NCBI GenBank assembly: GCA_900551715.1
Contig: URXG01000086.1
Span: 1-8,264 of the forward strand
Source of the DNA: an uncultured Blautia sp.
GTDB taxonomy: Bacteria > Bacillota > Clostridia > Lachnospirales > Lachnospiraceae
Length of the DNA stretch: 8,264 bases
Direction: 5' to 3'
Made by a program: the position numbers and the translations under genes. This document shows, one piece after another, positions 1 through 6,025 of this stretch. A model generated the notes under the pieces. The model worked only from the letters and a program-made list of their open reading frames with translations. It ran no database searches and had not been told where the DNA came from. Each line of letters begins with the position of its first letter. Position 1 is the stretch's first letter.

Positions 1-2
1 GT

Positions 3-47
3 CGTAAGAAAAAATCTGAAGCCGCAAGAAAACGTAAATATAATTAA
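3..47 (+). CDS. C-terminal end of an unidentified gene (partial, basic tail)
   Basis: Frame 3 reads RKKKSEAARKRKYN and then a TAA stop at 45-47, ten bases before a strong terminator. The other two forward frames fit poorly: frame 2 stops at once and frame 1 runs straight through the terminator. The tail is rich in Lys and Arg, as in many nucleic-acid-binding or ribosome-associated proteins, but 14 residues are too few to assign a family. The reading frame is inferred from the stop position and the terminator placement. The gene starts outside the window. Confidence 0.5.
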   Translation, partial: RKKKSEAARKRKYN

Positions 48-56
48 TTGTGCGCG

Positions 57-90
57 AAAATCCCTGACGAATACACGTCAGGGATTTTTA
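57..90 (+). terminator. Rho-independent terminator of the left-edge gene
   Basis: A perfect 13-bp inverted repeat (57-69 with 76-88, core TCCCTGACG/CGTCAGGGA) closes a 6-nt loop and runs into a T-tract at 85-89. The outer A-T pairs also give an A-tract on the 5' side, so it could act in both directions, but no gene converges from the right. It isolates the cardiolipin synthase gene from the upstream gene. Confidence 0.9.
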
Positions 91-102
91 AATAACATCA
101 AG

Positions 103-121
103 GATTGTGATGAAAACAATC
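103..121. repeat. Short inverted repeat upstream of cardiolipin synthase
   Basis: GATTGT (103-108) and ACAATC (116-121) form a 6-bp inverted repeat around a 7-nt spacer. It lies 31 bp before the start codon, in the only space available for a promoter. It could be an operator half-site pair or a leader hairpin, or it could be chance. I found no convincing -35/-10 pair next to it. Confidence 0.3.
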
Positions 122-152
122 ACTCTCGTCATTTTTATAAACGGAGTAACCT

Positions 153-1715
153 ATGAGTCATATAATGAAACTTCTGAAGAAATTACTCAAACTGATCTTT
201 AACCGCATCTTCTACATTGTTTTCGCATTATTGGTCCAGCTGGGCTGGCTCTTTATGATGGCATGGAAACTAGCAGCTTACTCCAAATATATTTCTATCG
301 GCATCACAGCGATCAGTATCATTGCTGTGCTGTGGATTCTTAACAAAAAAATCAATCCCTCTTACAAGCTGGGTTGGACCATGCTGATTCTGGTATTTCC
401 TGTATTCGGTCTGCTTTTATATATTCTTTTCGGAAAATCCCGTATAGCCCAGAAAATTCAGGAGCATTATGCAGAAGTCCAGAAAGAAAGTCTTCCCTAT
501 ATGGAACAGGATTCGGAGATTTATCATCAGATTACAGAAGAAGATCCTTCCGCAGCAGTCCAGTCCAATTATATCCGCCAGTATTCTGGTTTCCCCGCAC
601 ATGGTAATACTACCGCCCAATATTTTCAGGTAGGGGATGATATGTTTCCGGTACTGGTAGAAGAGCTGGAACGTGCTCAACACTATATTTATATTGAATA
701 TTTTATCATCAACGATGGTGTCATGTGGCACACCATCCTGGATATTCTGGAAAAGAAAGCTTCCAAAGGTGTGGATGTACGCCTGATCTATGATGGCTTT
801 GGCTGTGTTACAACACTGCCCAACAAATATGATCAGTATCTTCGCAAAAAAGGCATTCAGTGTCAGATCTTTAATCCTTTCCGTCCTCTTCTGAATATTG
901 TGCAGAACAACCGGGATCACCGTAAAATCTGTGTCATTGATGGCAAAACAGGATTTACCGGCGGTATTAACCTGGCAGATGAATACATCAATCAGAAAGA
1001 ACGTTTTGGGCACTGGAAAGACACCGCCGTTATGCTGAAGGGTGAAGCTGTCTGGAATATGACAGTGATGTTTCTCCATATGTGGAGTGTGGTAAATGGC
1101 TCCAGAGAACCTGTGGATTACAGTGAATACATGCCCCACAGATATCATCCGGAACCTTTCCCTCACAATGGTTTTGTCCAGCCTTTCAGTGATACCCCTC
1201 TGGATGGAGAGATTGTAGGAGAGAATGTTTACCTTAATATCATCAACCGGGCAAGAAAGTACGTATATATCTGCACTCCTTACCTGATCATTGATAACGA
1301 AATGATGACAGCTTTATGTCTGGCTGCCAAAAGCGGTATTGATGTACGTATTATGACCCCTGCTGTTCCTGACAAAAAAATGGTTTTTCTTCTTACCCAG
1401 TCTTATTATGAACAGCTTCTGGAGGCCGGTGTTCGGATCTACGAATATCAGCCTGGATTTCTCCATGCCAAGTCTTTTGTCTGTGATGATGAGATTGGTG
1501 TGGTTGGAACTATCAATCTGGATTACCGAAGCCTTTATCTTCATTTTGAAGATGGCGTATGGTTCTACAAAAACGATGTAGTTCAGGACATTCTGAAAGA
1601 TTTTCAGGAAACGTTAAATTACTGTGATCCTATTAGTATTGAATTTTGCAAAAACAGAAATATTATTGTCCGTGGTATTCAGAGTATTATGCGGGTATTT
1701 GCTCCACTGCTTTGA
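153..1715 (+). CDS. cls: Cardiolipin synthase (phospholipase D superfamily)
   Basis: This membrane enzyme is expected to join two phosphatidylglycerol molecules into cardiolipin, releasing glycerol. The 520-residue protein has three predicted membrane segments (about 18-38, 46-63 and 74-93), the last two forming the PLDc_N-type anchor. Two cytoplasmic PLD catalytic halves follow, with HxKxxxxD motifs at H256-K258-D263 (then G270-G271) and H438-K440-D445. Both active sites look intact, and the length matches bacterial Cls (about 480-520). The start at 153 is supported by GGAG at 143-146 with 6-nt spacing. An internal ATG at 165 is possible but has no comparable site. The gene stands alone between an upstream terminator and a downstream promoter. 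Several clostridia carry more than one Cls paralogue, so which one this is cannot be told. Other PLD-family transferases are less likely given the N-terminal anchor. Confidence 0.95.
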   Translation: MSHIMKLLKKLLKLIFNRIFYIVFALLVQLGWLFMMAWKLAAYSKYISIGITAISIIAVLWILNKKINPSYKLGWTMLILVFPVFGLLLYILFGKSRIAQKIQEHYAEVQKESLPYMEQDSEIYHQITEEDPSAAVQSNYIRQYSGFPAHGNTTAQYFQVGDDMFPVLVEELERAQHYIYIEYFIINDGVMWHTILDILEKKASKGVDVRLIYDGFGCVTTLPNKYDQYLRKKGIQCQIFNPFRPLLNIVQNNRDHRKICVIDGKTGFTGGINLADEYINQKERFGHWKDTAVMLKGEAVWNMTVMFLHMWSVVNGSREPVDYSEYMPHRYHPEPFPHNGFVQPFSDTPLDGEIVGENVYLNIINRARKYVYICTPYLIIDNEMMTALCLAAKSGIDVRIMTPAVPDKKMVFLLTQSYYEQLLEAGVRIYEYQPGFLHAKSFVCDDEIGVVGTINLDYRSLYLHFEDGVWFYKNDVVQDILKDFQETLNYCDPISIEFCKNRNIIVRGIQSIMRVFAPLL

Positions 1716-1769
1716 TTTTCTTTCGGTGCAGTTTTATTCTGTTCTATTAAACACAGTCCTAACTATCTT

Positions 1770-1799
1770 TTGACAAAGGGCTTCTGTAAGAGGTATAAT
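1770..1799 (+). promoter_or_regulatory. SigA-type promoter for the moeA-like/scpAB operon
   Basis: TTGACA (1770-1775) and TATAAT (1794-1799) both match the consensus exactly and are 18 bp apart. Transcription would start near 1806, leaving a leader of about 30 nt before the start codon at 1838. This is the best promoter in the window. It suggests strong constitutive expression of the operon. No operator-like repeat is evident around it. Confidence 0.85.
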
Positions 1800-1837
1800 A
1801 CTATTCATAATGCGAGGGAACAGGAGTAGACAAAACT

Positions 1838-2866
1838 ATGAAAGAAATCAGAACAGAAGATGCAGTAGGCCATGTATTATGCCACGACATCACACAGATT
1901 ATTAAAGACAAGAAGAAAGGTGTCGTATTTTCCAAAGGACACATTGTAAAAGAAGAAGATATTCCGGTGCTTCTTTCTGTAGGCAAGGAGCACCTTTTTG
2001 TATGGGAAAAACAACCGGGAATCCTCCATGAAAATGAAGCCGCTGAGATCCTTTACAAAATATGTGCGGGAAGCAATATGCATGGAAGCGATATCAAAGA
2101 AGGCAAGATCGAACTGATCGCAGACTGTGACGGACTTCTCAAGATCCGTCGGGACGCACTTCTTGCAGTAAACTCTCTGGGTGAGATGATGATTGCCTCC
2201 CGTCATGGAGATTTTGCAATTCATAAAGGCGATAAGATTGCCGGAACCAGAGTCATTCCTCTGGTGATCGAACAGTCCAAGATGGACAGGGCAGTAGAAG
2301 CAGCAGGACCGGAACCTATTTTTTCAGTACTGCCGTTCCACCCCAGGAAAGTTGCTGTAGTAACAACAGGCAGCGAAATCCAGAAAGGCCTGATCAAGGA
2401 TACTTTTACGCCAGTTCTGCAAGGTAAACTTGCGGAATATTCCTGCGAGATGATTGGACAGACTAAGCCTGGAGATGACAGAACACAGATTACTCAGGAT
2501 ATTCTTACTTTTGCCAGAAATGGAGCAGATATGATCCTCTGCAGTGGTGGAATGAGTGTAGATCCTGATGACCGTACCCCAGGTGCCATCAAGGACACCG
2601 GGGCAGATATTGTAACATACGGTGCTCCTGTACTTCCCGGTGCCATGCTGCTTCTTGCCTACCTGGATATGGAGGACCGAAAGATACCTGTAGTAGGACT
2701 GCCAGGATGCGTTATGTACGCCAAACGAACTATTTTTGACCTGGTTCTTCCCCGGCTTCTGGCAGATGACAGAATTACAGCAGCAGAAATTGCCGGGTAT
2801 GGAGAGGGCGGACTGTGCCTGAACTGTCCTGTCTGTACTTTCCCCAACTGCGGATTTGGCAAATAG
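1838..2866 (+). CDS. Orphan MoeA-like molybdopterin-binding protein with C-terminal cysteine tail
   Basis: The C-terminal half (about residues 168-310) is a MoCF_biosynth/MogA-MoeA fold. It shows VVTTGSE (174-180), the glycine-rich GGMSVDPDD (237-245) and GLPGC (287-291), which in this superfamily bind the pterin phosphate. The first 160 residues are not standard MoeA but match the pattern of clostridial proteins annotated only as molybdopterin-binding. At 342 residues it is shorter than MoeA (about 400). The end carries C327-x2-C330-x2-C333-x4-C338, which could hold a metal or Fe-S cluster (inference). Start: ATG 1838 with AGGAG at 1822-1826; the 11-nt spacing is long but no better start is nearby. 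It is first in the operon, just after a consensus promoter. No other molybdenum gene is visible, so true molybdate insertion activity is uncertain. Confidence 0.85.
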   Translation: MKEIRTEDAVGHVLCHDITQIIKDKKKGVVFSKGHIVKEEDIPVLLSVGKEHLFVWEKQPGILHENEAAEILYKICAGSNMHGSDIKEGKIELIADCDGLLKIRRDALLAVNSLGEMMIASRHGDFAIHKGDKIAGTRVIPLVIEQSKMDRAVEAAGPEPIFSVLPFHPRKVAVVTTGSEIQKGLIKDTFTPVLQGKLAEYSCEMIGQTKPGDDRTQITQDILTFARNGADMILCSGGMSVDPDDRTPGAIKDTGADIVTYGAPVLPGAMLLLAYLDMEDRKIPVVGLPGCVMYAKRTIFDLVLPRLLADDRITAAEIAGYGEGGLCLNCPVCTFPNCGFGK

Positions 2867-2884
2867 AATAGACATTGTTAAAAG

Positions 2885-2890
2885 AAGGAG
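2885..2890 (+). promoter_or_regulatory. Ribosome binding site fixing the phosphoesterase start at 2895
   Basis: AAGGAG lies 4 nt before ATG 2895. The in-frame upstream TTG at 2856 overlaps the previous gene, has no Shine-Dalgarno of its own, and would add 13 residues that include this very site. ATG 2895 is therefore preferred. Confidence 0.8.
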
Positions 2891-2894
2891 TTCC

Positions 2895-3725
2895 ATGAAA
2901 ACATTTACAACAAAAACATACACCATCCATACAGACAAAATTCAGGAAAACAGAGAAGTATGTTTTGCTGTCCTTGCAGACCTTCATGGTATTACGTTTG
3001 GAAATAATCACCAGCAGCTTTTCCACAGTATCATGAAAGAGAAGCCTGATGGAATCCTTGTACCTGGGGATATGATCGTCAACAGAGATCCGGTTACCCT
3101 TCAGGCAGCAGCAGCTCTTTTTCTCCGGCTTTGTGAGCAAATTCCGGTTTATTATTCACTTGGCAATCACGAGTACAAAATGCTCTGCAACCCTGATCTC
3201 AGGAATTTTTATCTGAATTATGAACGGCTGCTGACCAGTGCTGGTGTATGTTTCCTTCATAACGAACATATTACTTCCAGATTTCATGGGACATCCTTTA
3301 CTTTTTATGGGCTTGAACTTCCACTGGAATACTATCATAAACCCAATTCACCTGCCTTAAGTCTTACCAGATTGGAACAGCTTATAGGAACTCCATCCGG
3401 AGACGGAGTCCACGTACTGCTTGCACATAATCCCAAATATGGCAATACTTATTTTTCATGGGGAGCCGATATGATCCTGTCCGGTCACTATCATGGCGGG
3501 ATTTTACGGCTGGGAGAAAACCATGGACTGACCTGTCCACAGTACCTTTTTCTTCCTCCTTTCTGCTGTGGCAGATTTACAAGAGGCAAACAGAATATGA
3601 TCGTTAGCCCTGGACTTGGAGAGCATACAGTTCCTGTCCGTATTCACAATCCCAGAGAACTGATCATCCTCAGGCTCTGCGGATCCAAAAGAAATTCCGG
3701 GCATCCGAATATGGAAGGAAACTAA
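2895..3725 (+). CDS. Calcineurin-like metallophosphoesterase
   Basis: This 276-residue protein has the full set of metal-binding motifs of the family: D29-x-H31 (ADLHG), G58-D59, G90-N91-H92-E93, H178 and G197-H198-x-H200-G201-G202. They should build a two-metal centre that hydrolyses phosphate mono- or diesters. The overall pattern resembles COG1408 (YkuE/YaeI-like) predicted phosphohydrolases, but the N-terminal membrane helix common in that group is absent, so the protein is probably cytoplasmic. The substrate cannot be read from the sequence. The start is 28 nt after the MoeA-like stop, and the stop is 2 nt before scpA. The scpA Shine-Dalgarno lies inside its last codons, so the two are probably translationally coupled. 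Family confidence is high and function is unknown. Confidence 0.9.
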   Translation: MKTFTTKTYTIHTDKIQENREVCFAVLADLHGITFGNNHQQLFHSIMKEKPDGILVPGDMIVNRDPVTLQAAAALFLRLCEQIPVYYSLGNHEYKMLCNPDLRNFYLNYERLLTSAGVCFLHNEHITSRFHGTSFTFYGLELPLEYYHKPNSPALSLTRLEQLIGTPSGDGVHVLLAHNPKYGNTYFSWGADMILSGHYHGGILRLGENHGLTCPQYLFLPPFCCGRFTRGKQNMIVSPGLGEHTVPVRIHNPRELIILRLCGSKRNSGHPNMEGN

Positions 3726-3727
3726 AT

Positions 3728-4513
3728 ATGGCGATACCAGTTAAGATTAATGTTTTTGAAGGCCCTCTGGATCTGCTTTTGCACCTTATTGAGAAAAATA
3801 AGATTGATATTTACGATATCCCTATTGTAGAGATCACTGATCAGTATATGGAATATATTCATTCCATAGAATCAGAAGATCTGGGTACGATGAGCGAATT
3901 TCTTGTAATGGCAGCTACTCTTCTGGATATCAAATGTAAAATGCTTCTCCCCAAAGAAGTAAATGAAGAAGGGGAAGAACAGGATCCACGAGAAGAACTT
4001 GTCCAAAAACTTCTTGAGTACAAAATGTACAAATATATGTCCTACGAACTGAAAGACAAAATGGACACTGCCACCGGTGTATTTTATAAAAGAGCTACCA
4101 TACCGGAAGAAGTTTTGAAATACCGGGAGCCGGTAGATCCTTCTGAACTTCTGAAAGGACTTACCCTGAACAAACTGAATCAGATTTACAAATCCATTCT
4201 GAAAAAACAGGAAAATAAAATAGATCCCATCCGAAGCAAATTTGGAACCATCGAAAAAGAAGAAATCAGCCTTTCTGACAAAATGCTTCAGATGAAAGAG
4301 TATACCTTTCATCACCGACGGTTCAGTTTCCGACAGCTTCTTACAGAACAGTCATCCAGAGTACAGATTATAGTTACATTTCTTTCTATTCTGGAGCTGA
4401 TCAAAATGGGATATATTTATGTCAGACAGGACCATCTGTTTGACGATATCCAGGTAGAAGTCACCCAGGATCCGGAAACCTGGCGTCATCTGACCGAATT
4501 TCCGGATGAATAA
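3728..4513 (+). CDS. scpA: Segregation and condensation protein A (kleisin subunit)
   Basis: ScpA is the kleisin that bridges the two SMC heads and recruits ScpB in the bacterial condensin, which compacts and separates replicated chromosomes. The 261 residues match the usual length (about 250). The N-terminus has the hallmark FEGPLDLLLHLIEKNKIDIYD (start at residue 10) and ITDQY (36-40), the helical domain that contacts the SMC neck. A charged linker around residues 78-90 is followed by a C-terminal winged-helix region (about 195-245) expected to bind the SMC cap. GAAGGA at 3714-3719 gives an 8-nt spacing to ATG 3728. scpB follows after 20 nt, the classical scpAB pair. smc itself is not in the window, as is common. 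Confidence 0.98.
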   Translation: MAIPVKINVFEGPLDLLLHLIEKNKIDIYDIPIVEITDQYMEYIHSIESEDLGTMSEFLVMAATLLDIKCKMLLPKEVNEEGEEQDPREELVQKLLEYKMYKYMSYELKDKMDTATGVFYKRATIPEEVLKYREPVDPSELLKGLTLNKLNQIYKSILKKQENKIDPIRSKFGTIEKEEISLSDKMLQMKEYTFHHRRFSFRQLLTEQSSRVQIIVTFLSILELIKMGYIYVRQDHLFDDIQVEVTQDPETWRHLTEFPDE

Positions 4514-4523
4514 CAGAATATTT

Positions 4524-4528
4524 GAGGA
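4524..4528 (+). promoter_or_regulatory. Ribosome binding site fixing the scpB start at 4534
   Basis: GAGGA ends 5 nt before ATG 4534. The alternative in-frame TTG at 4522 would overlap this site and has no site of its own, so the shorter protein beginning MGIKKLEAA is preferred. This agrees with where ScpB homologues normally begin. Confidence 0.8.
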
Positions 4529-4533
4529 CTATT

Positions 4534-5103
4534 ATGGGAATAAAGAAATTAGAAGCAGCAATCGAAGCAGTGCTTTTTGCCATGGGAGATTCTGTAGAAT
4601 TATCCCAGATTGCAGCCGCCATCCAGCAGGACAAAGAAACCACAAGGAAACTTCTCCATAATCTTATGGATAAATATCAGAAAGAGGACAGGGGAATCCA
4701 GATCATAGAACTGGAAGATGCTTATCAGATGTGTACTAAAAGAGAATACTATGAATGTCTGATCCGTCTTGCCATGCATCCAAAGAAACCCGCCCTTACA
4801 GATGTTATGCTGGAAACACTTTCTATCATTGCATACAAGCAGCCGGTAACCAAAGCTGAAATCGAAAAGATCCGGGGTGTCAAATGTGATCATGCCATCA
4901 ACAAACTGGTGGAATATGAACTGGTAAAAGAACTTGGACGTCTGGATGCTCCTGGCAAACCAATTCTTTTTGGTACCACTGAAGAATTCCTCCGTTGCTT
5001 CGGAGTACAGGGTCTGGAAGAACTTCCTGCTGTAGACCCTGTCAAACTGGAGGATTTTAAAGCAGAAGCAGAAGAGGAAGCCCAGCTTCGGCTGGATGTC
5101 TGA
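4534..5103 (+). CDS. scpB: Segregation and condensation protein B
   Basis: ScpB binds the central linker of ScpA as a dimer and stabilises the SMC-ScpAB condensin on DNA. The 189 residues fit the family (about 180-200) with its two tandem winged-helix domains, roughly 5-75 and 88-158. Signature stretches are IEAVLFAMGD (10-19), ETLSIIAYKQPVTKAEIEKIRG (94-115), and GRLDAPGKPILFGTTEEFL (135-153), the last being the most conserved block. The C-terminal tail after residue 160 is acidic (several Glu) and probably disordered. It sits in the operon directly behind scpA. The next gene starts 16 nt downstream, with its Shine-Dalgarno beginning right after the scpB stop. Confidence 0.98.
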   Translation: MGIKKLEAAIEAVLFAMGDSVELSQIAAAIQQDKETTRKLLHNLMDKYQKEDRGIQIIELEDAYQMCTKREYYECLIRLAMHPKKPALTDVMLETLSIIAYKQPVTKAEIEKIRGVKCDHAINKLVEYELVKELGRLDAPGKPILFGTTEEFLRCFGVQGLEELPAVDPVKLEDFKAEAEEEAQLRLDV

Positions 5104-5109
5104 GAAAGG

Positions 5110-5114
5110 AAGGA
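5110..5114 (+). promoter_or_regulatory. Ribosome binding site fixing the PLC-like start at 5120
   Basis: AAGGA (within AAAGGAAGGA, 5105-5114) lies 5 nt before ATG 5120. The in-frame ATG at 5096, overlapping the end of scpB, lacks a Shine-Dalgarno and would add eight residues (MSEKGRIY). The MPTTYAHDLFG start also matches the way this family usually begins. Confidence 0.8.
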
Positions 5115-5119
5115 TTTAC

Positions 5120-5914
5120 ATGCCTACAACTTATGCTCATGATCTCTTTGGCAGAAATATTTATCCTTATCTGCCAGGAGACCTCAAAAAGATCATCCGC
5201 AAAAACCAAAATCTTTTCAGAATCGGTCTCCATGGTCCGGATATACTATTTTATTATATGACCAGACCGACTGTTACCGGAACCGGAATAGGAATGCATC
5301 ACGAAGATGGTGCTCATTTTTTTGAAAGAGGAATGACCCTCGTCCGGCAGAACCATGATGAAAAACTTCTCGCGTATCTGATGGGATTCGGGTGTCATTA
5401 TCTTCTGGACAGTGCCTGCCATCCTTATATAGAAGATATGGCTGCAAAAAAAGTGATCACACATACCCTTCTGGAAAAAGAATTTGACCGGATGCTGATG
5501 CTGAAAACAGGAAAAGACCCCTATCATTATTATCCTGCCAGACATATTCTTCCAAGGATCAGTGATGCAAGGGTAATTCACCGGGCAATCCCCCGGGTAT
5601 CTGTCCATGACATTCTGACTTCCCTTCGCTGCATGAAATTTATCACAGACTGCCTTGTTTATGATAACAAAGGAAGACGCAGAAAATTCTTATCTGTTCT
5701 TTCTGCTGTTGCCGGCAGGAAGCTGTCTGCATCCATGATGGAATATTTTATGCAAAAAGATCCTGTACCTGGCAGTGCGGTACCGGTTCACACTCTTTAT
5801 GGGCTTTACAGAAATACTCTGAAAGAAGCTCCTTCCTATCTGAAGGAACTTTATCAGCTATCCCATAAAGAAACACCCCTTTCTTCCCGCTGGCACCTGA
5901 CTTATAATGGATAA
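5120..5914 (+). CDS. Zinc-dependent phospholipase C family protein, cytoplasmic form
   Basis: The 264-residue protein begins MPTTYAHDLFG and carries a histidine/aspartate pattern typical of the Zn_dep_PLPC family (PF00882): H7, GLHGPDI (36-42, H38 and D41), H60-H61, H66, YLLDSACHPY (94-103, with H93, D97 and H101), H115 and E119/E121. In secreted clostridial phospholipases equivalent residues bind three zinc ions and cleave phospholipid headgroups. Here there is no signal peptide or membrane helix, and no C-terminal lipid-binding PLAT domain, so it is probably intracellular and not a toxin. Its substrate is unknown. Such stand-alone domains are widespread in gut clostridia and usually uncharacterised. 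It is the last gene of the scpAB run, and a 111-nt gap follows. Family assignment is fairly sure; activity is not. Confidence 0.85.
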   Translation: MPTTYAHDLFGRNIYPYLPGDLKKIIRKNQNLFRIGLHGPDILFYYMTRPTVTGTGIGMHHEDGAHFFERGMTLVRQNHDEKLLAYLMGFGCHYLLDSACHPYIEDMAAKKVITHTLLEKEFDRMLMLKTGKDPYHYYPARHILPRISDARVIHRAIPRVSVHDILTSLRCMKFITDCLVYDNKGRRRKFLSVLSAVAGRKLSASMMEYFMQKDPVPGSAVPVHTLYGLYRNTLKEAPSYLKELYQLSHKETPLSSRWHLTYNG

Positions 5915-5958
5915 CGGTTATACAGAGACCCTGCTACTGTCAGTTTCTCTTACATACT

Positions 5959-5989
5959 TTGGCATAAAAAAATGTTGTCTGAATAAAAT
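5959..5989 (+). promoter_or_regulatory. Possible weak promoter for dacF
   Basis: TTGGCA (5959-5964) and TAAAAT (5984-5989) are 19 bp apart, wider than optimal. No strong terminator separates the PLC-like gene from dacF, so dacF may also be reached by read-through from the upstream operon. The call is tentative. Confidence 0.3.
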
Positions 5990-6013
5990 AATCCTATAGA
6001 CAATCCTGTAGAA
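5990..6013. repeat. 12-bp imperfect tandem repeat before the dacF ribosome binding site
   Basis: AATCCTATAGAC (5990-6001) is followed at once by AATCCTGTAGAA (6002-6013), identical at 10 of 12 positions. The second copy abuts the Shine-Dalgarno AAGGAG of dacF. A separate 6-bp inverted repeat, TTGTCT (5975-5980) with AGACAA (5998-6003), overlaps it. It could be a protein-binding site or a relic of replication slippage. Confidence 0.45.
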
Positions 6014-6025
6014 AAGGAGTGGGGT

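Noticed and set aside
136..141. TATAAA as a -10 element for cardiolipin synthase
   Set aside because: Transcription would begin at about 148, leaving the Shine-Dalgarno (143-146) outside the message, and no -35 sits at a suitable distance.
417..1166. A 249-codon open frame on the - strand inside the cardiolipin synthase gene
   Set aside because: The + strand frame carries complete phospholipase D motifs and a ribosome binding site. The antisense translation shows no recognisable domain, so it is a shadow frame.
1716..1769. A terminator after cardiolipin synthase
   Set aside because: Only a 4-bp CTGT/ACAG pairing is visible and no T-tract follows a stable stem, so no intrinsic terminator can be supported.
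2324..2938. A 204-codon - strand open frame across the MoeA-like gene end and the next gene start
   Set aside because: It overlaps two well-supported genes, has a composition unlike the other proteins here, and shows no motif.
153..5914. Cardiolipin synthase and the PLC-like gene as a joint phospholipid-metabolism module
   Set aside because: They are separated by a promoter and four unrelated genes, and the PLC-like protein has no demonstrated lipid substrate, so the shared theme is not evidence of a system.
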